Of a stretch of 64,000 bases of DNA, positions 55,991-64,000 are shown piece after piece. The notes beneath the pieces were generated by a model that ran no database searches, was not told the origin of the DNA, and saw nothing but the letters and a program-made list of their open reading frames with translations. A program made the position numbers and the translations under genes. The stretch spans positions 58,960,429 through 59,024,428 of the forward strand of contig JBCNJP010000006.1 of NCBI GenBank assembly GCA_039602395.1. The letters are read 5' to 3'. Position 1 is the stretch's first letter, and every line of letters begins with the position of its first letter. Origin of the DNA: Deinandra increscens subsp. villosa. Its lineage: Eukaryota; Streptophyta; Magnoliopsida; Asterales; Asteraceae.

Positions 55991-56345
55991 GTGGGTTATT
56001 TGGAGTTTTCAGAATTATGTGACATTTCAGCCTAATAAGGTCGCGAAACTGTGAGCTTTTTGACAACATTGTTTTATTTTCATATATGTTGATCATGAGT
56101 AGGAATAGTAAAGTTAATATGACTTGAAATGAGTAGATTTTAAATCCGTTTCTTTTCATCTAATTATTTGTCTAGTATCTATCTTCTTGAGATAGTTTTG
56201 TAATTAATATGTCAGTTTATTGCGATTATTCATTAATATCCATATGTTTCTATGCGGAAAAGAAAAAAGAACCAAGTTAGATGACTTTATTTTCTATTTT
56301 TAGAATTTTAGTTTTGATTATTGAACTTAAATAAGATGAAGTTAA

Positions 56346-57428
56346 CTTTTTTTTAACGATAAATATGGATCACTGACGGTGACATTACACCACCCACCCC
56401 ACCCGATCATCTCCAATCCTAATCAGGAGGAAACTCATAACTGGTAAGAAAACCCCCTGTCCCAACTTGTAGGGTGAGGTTATTGTGAGAAGTTTAGTTT
56501 GGATAAGAAGGATAAGAAGGAATCATAGCCATTAGATCTTCAATTAAATGAAGATCTATGGCCCAAAATTTCCCCTTGTAGAATTAGAGAGCAAAAATAA
56601 AGAAAACAATAGATAGAAGGTTATTTTTGACTTTTTATCAAATTTCCCCCATTTTTTAAACTTTCATAACTCTTAGATACGACATTATTTAAAAAAAAAA
56701 AACTGCACCATAAAAACGAGTGTTGTTATATATAAAATTAAATTTTTTTTTTACTCTTTCGATTGTATCAAAATGTTCAGATCATTGTGTGATTATGTCA
56801 AAATGTTTAGATCATTGTGTCATATTGTGTCAAAAATGTTCAGATCATTGTGTCATATTATGTCAAAATGTTCAGATAATTGTTTCATATGTTGCCAAAA
56901 GCCGAAAGAGTATTTAATTTTATATATAGCAACACTATATATATTTTTGACACGACGACACAATGACACAATGATCTGAACATTTTGACAAAATGACACA
57001 GTGATCTGAACATTGTGTCGAAAATCGAAAGAGTAATTATTTTTTTCATTTTTTATATAGCAACACTATACGCGTTTTAAAGATAAAAAAATGCTCGTTT
57101 TTATGGTGTAATTTTTTTTAAAATAATAATGTCGTATGTGAAAGTTATTAATGTTTGAAAAAAATGGGGGAAGTAGATAAAAAGTTAACAAAAGTGGCTA
57201 AGACTAAAATACCCCCCCCCCCTTTTTTTTGATTAGATCAAGATCCAATGGCTGAAAATCTTTCTTATCTTTCTTACCCAAAACAAACTTCTCATTTGAA
57301 CCTCCCCCCCCCCCCCCCCCCCAACTTGCAACCCCCATTTTTTATTATTTGGTTACAAATGGGACTTGAACCCAAGACCCCAAAATTAGGGGTCATACAC
57401 ATTTGCCATTAAAATAAGCTAGTGGGTA
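56346..57428 (-). mobile_element. tRNA-derived SINE, interrupted by a MULE-like element
   Basis: On the minus strand, a Pol III box A-like TAGCTTATTTTAATGG (about 57405-57420) and box B GGTTCAAGTCC (57362-57372) lie near the 5' end, and the 3' end is an A-run (56346-56353). Direct repeats GATGAAGTTAAC (56334-56345) and GATAAAGTTAAC (57429-57440) flank it. Copy 1 has the empty site near 7787. Without the TIR insertion the SINE is about 224 bp, a normal length. Confidence 0.7.
56472..57321. mobile_element. MULE-like TIR element inside the SINE
   Basis: About 850 bp with inverted arms: left GGGTGAGGTTATTGTGAGAAGTTT, right the complement of the same phrase ending in a C-run. Nine-base flanks CAACTTGTA (56463-56471) and CAACTTGCA (57322-57330) match at eight positions. 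The centre contains multiple ATGTTCAGATCATTGTGTCA repeats in both orientations, forming a large palindrome. No coding capacity. Confidence 0.6.
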
Positions 57429-57975
57429 GATAAAGTTAACTAGTGTATGAACAAACATTATACATGTTGGAGGGGTTGGGCATGGGCCTCCTTTGAGCTA
57501 AAGTCACCGCACAGGCCTCGCCCATCAATATATAATAATGCACCTGATTTTTAATAAAAATTAGATGTTTGAAAAAAATGGGGGAAGTAGATAAAAAGTT
57601 AACAAAAGTGGCTAAGACTAAAATACCCCCCCCCCCCTTTTTTTGATTAGATCAAGATCCAATGGCTGAAAATCTTTCTTATCTTTCTTACCCAAAACAA
57701 ACTTCTCATTTGAACCTCCCCCCCCCCCCCCAACTTGCAACCCCCATTTTTTATTATTTGGTTACAAATGGGACTTGAACCCAAGACCCCAAAATTAGGG
57801 GTCATACACATTTGCCATTAAAATAAGCTAGTGGGTAGATAAAGTTAACTAGTGTATGAACAAACATTATACATGTTGGAGGGGTTGGGCATGGGCCTCC
57901 TTTGAGCTAAAGTCACCGCACAGGCCTCGCCCATCAATATATAATAATGCACCTGATTTTTAAGAAAAATTAGAT
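57153..57975. repeat. Tandem duplication of about 410 bp
   Basis: Units 57153-57566 and 57567-57975 are nearly identical apart from C-run lengths. Each carries the right arm of the MULE-like element, the 5' half of the SINE, the host block GGAGGGGTTGGGCATGGGCC and the first 12 bases of the MITE that begins at 57964. Confidence 0.85.
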
Positions 57976-58313
57976 TTTATTAATCCAAGTTATTAGTAGT
58001 TGGTCGATATTAATCACAATTAAGAAATTGGCCTACATTAATCCCAATTATCATGGTGTTGGAATTCATTGGACCGCCGTTAGTTTTTGTTTGACTCCGT
58101 TAGTATTTTGCTGACGTGGCAGTCTATTTTGCTGATCTGGCAGTCTATTTTGCTGACATGGCATCACCAAAATCTAACGGAGTTAAACAAAAACTAACGG
58201 AGGACCAACGAATTCCAACACCATGATAATAGGGATTAATTTAGGCCAATTTTTTAATTGGGATTAATATCGACCAACTAGTAATAACTTGGATTAATAA
58301 AATCCAATTTTCC
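57964..58313. mobile_element. Small MULE MITE
   Basis: 350 bp with long inverted arms ending GAAAAATTAGATT and AATCCAATTTTCC. Nonamers GATTTTTAA (57955-57963) and GATTCCTAA (58314-58322) flank it, and copy 1 has the single empty-site GATGCTGAA. The centre has TGACGTGGCA and GACATGGCA direct repeats between TAACGGAG arms. Confidence 0.75.
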
Positions 58314-58395
58314 GATTCCTAAAGTGAAAACCCATTTGAATATGTGATTTTTGTGCATATGCTTTTGTTGATACACATGTAGTTACATCATCATA

Positions 58396-59448
58396 TCATA
58401 CTATTATATAAAAAAAAGTTTAGGGACACATGTCATTCTCACACTCAATCTCACAATTATTTTCTCTCCCAAATCATCCCCTCTTATTTTTAGTTTTTAT
58501 ATCTCCATGGCAATAAATAAAATATTTATTGTATAGATAATCGCCAGCTTAATTAATCAATTATTTGTATTTTCATGACAATAAATAAAATATTATTATT
58601 ATAGGGATACACCATCATAATTAATTAATTACTTTAAAAAATTCTTTTTTCTATTAAAAGAAAAGTTTTGGATACATATATCCGACTTTTTATTTAGTGC
58701 CTCATAAATTATTTAATAACCAATTATTTAATTACTAAATTAAATATATAATATAGTTTACTAAATTACAGTTCCGACTTTTTATTTATTGCCTCCTAAA
58801 TTATTTAATTACTAAATTAAATATATAATAGAATTTACTAAATTACAATTTAACAGTTCCATAAAACTTCTATTTACTTTATAGTGTATTGATTATTTAC
58901 TTTAACATTTTTTTATACAAGTTTTCCATTACAATAAATTAAATATTATTATTATAGGGATAATCACCACCATAATTAGTTAATTATTAAAAAAATTCTT
59001 TTTTCTATTAAAAGAAAAGTTTTGGATATATATATCCGATTTTTTTATTTATTGCCTCGTAAATTATTTAATAACCAATTATTTAATTACTAAATTAAAT
59101 ATATAATACAGTTTGCTAAATTATAGTTCCGACTTTTTATTTATTGCCTCCTAAGTTATTCAATTACTAAATTAAATATATAATATAGTTTACTAAATCA
59201 CAGTTTAACAGTTCCATAAAAGTTCTATTTACTTTATAGTGTATCGATTATTTACTTTTTCATTTTTTTTTCACAAGTTTCACTTTCTGTACTATATTAA
59301 CATTATTAAGTTTTTTAAACCTCAACCGTACGATACATATATTTTTTTAAATCTTAGATGTGCCTTTTTATTTATTGTATGGATAATCACCACCTAATTA
59401 ATCAATTATTTGTATTTCCATGGCAATAAAAATATATTCATTGTAGGG

Positions 59449-59495
<47 letters not shown>

Positions 59496-59910
59496 ACATT
59501 TTATTTAATCCTAAATTATTTAAAATAACCAATTATTTAATTACTAAATTAAATATATAATATAGTTACTAAATTACAGTTTAACTGTTTCATAACAGTT
59601 TTATTTACTTTATAGCTTACGAATTATTTACTTTAATAGTTTTTTCTTTTACACAAATTCCGCTTTCTATACTCTATTATTATTATTAGTTTTTTTAACC
59701 ACAACCATACAATACATACATATATATATATATAGGGATAGGTTCAAATGATAACTTTTTATTTTGAGAACTTTTGAGAACTAAATCTCAACCACAAATT
59801 TCAGGGGGAACCACTACAATTCATGGGAGGGGGGATACATGTAAATAAACTTGTGGCTCAAATTAGTTCTTTTTAGTTCTCAAAACAAATTGGTTCTCAA
59901 ATGATCCTCT

Positions 59911-59955
<45 letters not shown>

Positions 59956-59996
59956 TTTTAATCTAGGCCGTGCGATGCACGGGATATAAAAACTAG
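58396..59996 (+). mobile_element. Non-autonomous Helitron
   Basis: It begins TCATACTATTATATAA after a host A and ends with hairpin CCGTGCGATGCACGG (59968-59982) plus GATATAAAAA-CTAG before a host T, the full Helitron signature without target duplication. The paralogous sequence near 8340 (CATTAATTTATGCATATAG) is the empty site. The 1.6-kb body is AT-rich, with repeated units containing CTATTAAAAGAAAAGTTTTGG (58654 and 58996). No Rep/helicase is encoded. A Micron-like MITE sits at its right end. Confidence 0.8.
59733..59914. mobile_element. Micron-like MITE in a (TA)n target, inside the Helitron
   Basis: Close relative of 11217-11400, with inverted ends TATAGGGATAGGTTCAAATG and CAAATGATCCTCTCCCTATA. 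TA repeats flank both sides (about 59720-59732 and 59915-59952). Confidence 0.65.
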
Positions 59997-60114
59997 TTAT
60001 ACATATAAACAAAATTACACATGTTAAGAATTGTAGCTTCTAGGTTGACTTGGCAGCCTAGTAGTAGTTTAAATCGGTTACGAAGTGGTTTCTCTATAAA
60101 GTATATTTGACTAA

Positions 60115-61830
60115 GGGGCTGTTTGGTTGGGCTGAATGAGGCCTTAATGCTTACCGAATCAGACGTTTGCCCATAAGGACGTGTTTGTTTCGTTGCGCCC
60201 TTCTTACCGAAACAGACTTTATCGTCTGTCCGATCTAGGCTCCAAAATCTGGCTTTCTCGTACAGACGGGGGAGGGAACGAGCCGAGGGGCTGCGAAGCG
60301 AAGCAAAAAAAAAAAAAAAAAAGAGCTGAAAACGAACAGGAGACAAAAACCAATTTTGTGCTCGCCCCCCCGCTTTTCGGAGTTGCATTCGTGTCCGCAG
60401 GTCGTGCGGACGGGAAGGAAATTTTTACCGAATTTGCACCCCCCCCTGCGCGCGGGTAGATACCGGAGTAAAACACAACATAAGAACTTAATAAGTCATG
60501 TAGGTTTTCATTAGGGGTGTTCAAAAATATCCGAGTCCGAACCCGTATCCGAAATTCCGTATCCGAATTATCCGAAAATTTCGGATATCCGGAATTTCGG
60601 ATATCCGAAACTCGGATATCCGGAAATTCGGACTTGGACTTGGACAATAGTTTACAAAATTTTCGGAAGTTTCGGATACCCGAAAGTCCGAAAAATTTAA
60701 ATAAATTAAATATATATTCTATATTTAGGAAAATAGAAAAATAAGGACTTAAGGAATCAATTAGGGATTTAGGGTTCCCAACTTCCCATCGCCTCACGCA
60801 GTCACGTACTCACGCCCTCACTCGCCACTTCGCCGGTGACCCCTCTTCTCCGGTCACGCTTCTTCCTCACTCGCCAGTCCACAATCCGGCGCCGGTCTTC
60901 CTCGCATCTCCGGCGCAGGTCTCCTCGACTCTCCGGCATCTCAGTCTTCGTCACATCCGGCGCAGGTCTTCCTCGCAAATCCGGCGCAGGTCTTCCTCGA
61001 CTCTCCGACGCAAGTCTTCGTCACATCTCGTCGTCCACCATCTCAGTCCACCATCTCAGTAGAAATTTAAAAAAATACAAATATTCATCACATTTTATTG
61101 TTCATGATGTTGATTTTCCGTCGCAAATAGGTTATATCACCACTACACAAATGTGTATCAGCTAAAGAAATAATTTTGTCGCAACTTTCCTATGTACAGT
61201 TTAGTTTCTGATGTGAATGATTCCAAAATTCAAATTGATTACTATGTTTATTTATATTGTGGTTTTGTCATTTTTTTTGGTGAAATTGTGGTTTTTTTAA
61301 CAAAACAGGATTTTTGGATATCCGTTATCACTATCCGAGTCCAGTCCGAAATTTCGGATATCCGAAATTCCGAAATTTCGGATTTGGACTTGGACAGTAA
61401 AAACTGATATCCGAAATTTTCGGATACCCGAAATTCGGATATCCGAAATTCCGGGTATCCGGTTTTGAACACCCCTAGTTTTCATATATAAACTAACAAT
61501 GTTTTAGTTCCCACACCAATGTGGGACAAGCTAAATGAAAGAAAAAAAAAATAGACTTTTTGCTCTCAAACCAATATGGGACAAAGTAATGAATCAAATT
61601 TTTGGTGTTTTGTTCCTACACCAATATGGGATAAGGTAATGAAAGAAAAAAATAAACTTTTTTGTTCTCACACTGATTTGTTAGCGTTTTTTTTACCATA
61701 CAGACAAGTCATTTAGATGTCCAAACAAACAGCACATAATGATTCAGCACCTTATTGATTTAGCAATCTTTACTATACAGACAGCTTATTCATTTAGCAC
61801 CAAATGAAACAGACTGAAACAAATAGCCCC
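60115..61830. mobile_element. PIF/Harbinger-like non-autonomous element with nested hAT
   Basis: Ends GGGGCTGTTTGGTT and AACAAATAGCCCC are inverted repeats. TAA lies on both sides (60112-60114 and 61831-61833), and copy 1 has the empty site AACTAAAAGCATC near 8768. The interior carries inverted TCAGACG/ACAGAC motifs and an A-run. About 740 bp are its own; the rest is the hAT insertion at 60512-61477. Confidence 0.75.
60512..61477. mobile_element. Non-autonomous hAT element (966 bp)
   Basis: Perfect 15-bp inverted ends TAGGGGTGTTCAAAA and TTTTGAACACCCCTA, with a perfect 8-bp duplication GTTTTCAT (60504-60511 and 61478-61485). Subterminal regions are packed with CGGATATCCG palindromes. The centre (60780-61040) is a CT- and GC-rich stretch with repeated TCCGGCGCAGGTCTTCCTCG, possibly captured from a gene leader. 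No transposase. Confidence 0.88.
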
Positions 61831-62158
61831 TAAGAGCAACAAAGAACCAGGAAAAAAAAACTATTTATGAGGCTGTATTTTGTATACATCAGTAATAGTA
61901 ATATTAATATTAATATTAATATATTAATATTAATATATTAATAGTAATATATGTAAATTGGTTGGAATGGTAGTATACAAGTATTGTCTTTTGGTAAGTC
62001 AAAAACTTGATACCGAAAAGAATTGCTTAGATCATGCATATAGGTTTGACTAGATTAATGAAGTAGGTGTTAGTATAACATGATTAGTGTGAAGGTTATC
62101 GTGGCGATACAATGTGAAAGACAACACACTAACATATATAGATAAAATGTTTAAAATT

Positions 62159-63098
62159 GGAAAATTTGCTCATATTAATCCCAGTTATTCTAGTTTGGCC
62201 GATAATAATCCCAGTTTGATTTTTCCCTACAATAATCCCAGTTATTAACTCATTGGGCTATATTGAACCGCCGTTAACTATACACTAACTCAGTTAGTGT
62301 GAGGGACTGTTTTTGTAATTTCTTAAAATGAGGGACTGATTTTTATAATTTCTTAACACCTATAACTTTTAGAGAGATATATCTTAAAAATAAGTCAACT
62401 AGGTAGGCTTATCAAGCTATACCGGTGTTACAAAAAAAACCAGGAGTTGAGGAAGAAGGTTGAAAGGCTAAAGAAATCTCTTAAAAATGTTAGCATTTAC
62501 AAGTTATCATCGGAAAAGTTATAACAATATAATAACTTAATGCAGCACAAAATAAAACTACTTGAAGAACGACTTAAAAAATCTGATGATTCAGAGATAC
62601 ATTGCTCCACGTGCAAAGCAAAATTGAAACAAATATTTAACTTGAATTCAGCCTTGCTCCACGTGCAAAGCAAAATATATTCCAACTTCAATGGTCAAAC
62701 AAACAAAGCTCCACGTGAATGTGCAAAACCAATTACAATGTTAAAATTGGATCGAAGAAGAAACTCAAACAAAAAAATTTGTCGTAGAACAGAGGTGCCG
62801 GCAAATCTCTGATGGCGGCGACGAGGACCGGAGCTAATGGTGGTAGTTTAATTTTTAAAATTAAGACCGAGATCTCTCTCTTTAAAATAACTAGTTTTTA
62901 AAAAATTATAAAAAATCAGTCTCTTAATTTTAAGAAATTACAAAAACAGTCCCTAACACTAACTGGGTTAGTGTATAGTTAACGGCGGTTCAATGTAGGC
63001 CAATGGGTTAATAACTAGGATTATTATAGGGAAAAATCAAAACTGGGATTATTATCGGCCAAACTAGGATAACTAGGATTAATATGGGCCAATTTTCC
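62159..63098. mobile_element. MULE with possible captured sequence
   Basis: 940 bp with TIRs of roughly 180 bp starting GGAAAATT and containing CCGCCGTTAACTATACACTA. Nonamers TTTAAAATT (62150-62158) and TTAAAAATT (63099-63107) differ at one base. The interior (about 62440-62830) has a Lys/Leu-rich frame (KIKLLEERLKKSDD) that could be coiled coil and a direct CTCCACGTGCAAAGCAAAAT repeat. It might be a captured gene piece, but I recognise no source. Confidence 0.65.
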
Positions 63099-63753
63099 TT
63101 AAAAATTTAATTGATAAAGTACAGTATAGATTTAAAAGTTTAATAAACTTATACTCATATAAAATAATAAATGATTTTTAAAATTTCATTCTATATGTAG
63201 TTAAACTTAGTTTATAGAAATCATAACCAATAAGCAAAATGAACACCATTTTGAACAAGATACAGAGTGATCAGTCACAGTTTCAATGTTCACTTTCAAC
63301 GATCGTACTCCAATGATCGCCATTCCACTTCTCCGCAATCATTAATTCCACTCTTGATTGATCAATTTGATCTCTTCATAAAAGTGTGAAAAACAGAGCA
63401 ATCTGTTGTTTAATTCGCCCATTTTAATTTAATCCCGTTTTGCCATCTCTTAAATTCAAGACACCCAGTAATTCAATTTCAAATCTTTTCCTTTTTTGCA
63501 CATCATAATCTCCATGATCCATAGCTTTTTGATCTCCAAGGGATCTGAGTTGGATTTTTTTTCGTACATTTCTATTTCTTGTCAATTTTCCCATGTGGGG
63601 GTGTGATTTTCGTGATACTGGTCAAGATTGCTTTTAGTAAAGATTTCATTATTTTGGGCAAAAAAGCGGAAACTAAAAAGTGTGTTATGTCTGCACACAA
63701 GGTGTTTGTGAAATTGCCTGACTGAACAAACCTGCATTATTTTCCCCTGTAAA

Positions 63754-64000
63754 ATGCAGTTGAAACTATTGACAATAGAAAACCAAGATCCCACTTTTAA
63801 CTCAATCAGAATTACAAATCACTCCAGAGGTTTCCCTATGAGGTTACTAGGATTCATGTTGTTATTCCTAGCTATTGTAATCAGTTTTTCGATCATAAAC
63901 ATGTTTAAGATCCGATATTTAGGCTCTCAGAATCTTGTTGAAGGTGCACATACATTGATAAGATCTTGTTTTCAAGGCCAGAATAGTTTACAAGATTGGA
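63754..64000 (+). CDS. GT14 glycosyltransferase, second copy (partial, runs off the window)
   Basis: The first 247 bases of the CDS match 10092-10338 with four differences, all at third codon positions and all synonymous (Ile, Arg, Val, Ser). It therefore encodes the same first 82 residues, including the membrane anchor. The upstream region is also retained to about 63230. Whether the copy is complete lies beyond the window. If intact, the plant has two near-identical enzymes from a duplication about 54 kb apart. Confidence 0.9.
   Translation, partial: MQLKLLTIENQDPTFNSIRITNHSRGFPMRLLGFMLLFLAIVISFSIINMFKIRYLGSQNLVEGAHTLIRSCFQGQNSLQDW

Larger units (their letters stand above)
56275..64000 (+). 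repeat. Segmental duplication, copy 2
   Basis: Homologous to the region from 7721 onward: the blocks 56275-56345, 57429-57963, 58314-58395, 59997-60114, 61831-62100 and 63190-64000 align in order with copy 1. Between the blocks lie inserted elements absent from copy 1. Near the right end the match is almost exact, apart from a 33-bp stretch present only in copy 1 (about 9630-9662, bounded by ATTCC). Confidence 0.85.

Noticed and set aside
55293..56159. A 288-residue frame through the N run
   Set aside because: It exists only because N was read through; the real sequence is unknown.
60181..60797. Frames around the A-run in the PIF-like element
   Set aside because: They cross the border of the nested hAT element and have no domain, so they are chance frames.

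Overview
The window is nuclear DNA from a flowering plant, most likely a eudicot. The family is probably Asteraceae, judged only by the general look of the repeats. The sequence is AT-rich, host genes contain introns, and transposable elements fill most of the space. It holds one 500-bp run of N (55491-55990). I recognised no tRNA or rRNA gene and no bacterial-type operon.

Host genes are few. They are a two-exon GT14 (core-2/I-branching-like) glycosyltransferase (10092-12084, +); the start of a near-identical second copy running off the right edge (63754-64000, +); ribosomal protein eL28 (27675-29292, -); an RPB5-type RNA polymerase subunit (35104-37751, +); and a Dof zinc-finger transcription factor (42176-42859, -). 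A telo-box-rich, apparently spliced non-coding transcript may lie at 3430-6235.

Layout. 1-7700: degenerate repeats, small TIR elements, the possible ncRNA locus and a LINE remnant. 7721-12084: first copy of a segmental duplication carrying the glycosyltransferase, with a mitochondrial nad4 insert and two Tourist-like MITEs. 13596-14588: two hAT-type non-autonomous elements. 14679-27252: a 12.6-kb Mutator-like element (165-bp TIRs, perfect 9-bp TSD). It contains the 5' part of an old LTR retrotransposon, which was later split by a complete, very young Ty1/copia element (16182-24491). 27.7-29.5 kb: eL28. 30.2-33.3 kb: a rearranged copia with short LTRs inside a LINE remnant. 33.9-37.8 kb: the RPB5 gene with a tandemly repeated 5' region. 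42-43 kb: Dof gene. 45142-47059: a PIF/Harbinger element with an intact transposase. 50.8-55.5 kb: a 736-bp direct repeat pair and the long 5' LTR of a retroelement cut off by the gap. 56.3-64 kb: second copy of the duplication, enlarged by a SINE, MULE-type elements, a Helitron, and a PIF-type element with a nested hAT.

The most unusual feature is the young copia. Each LTR carries a promoter-like region, an ATG and a 171-codon GC-rich open frame ending at a good splice donor. A good acceptor lies 33 bp upstream of the gag-pol ATG in exactly matching phase, so gag-pol appears to be made from an RNA whose first coding exon is in the LTR. The removed intron would contain the primer-binding site and three repeated hairpins. 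Two other notable features are the RPB5 tandem array, which repeats the acceptor plus start codon of exon 1, and the duplication pair, where each copy supplies the empty site for insertions in the other.
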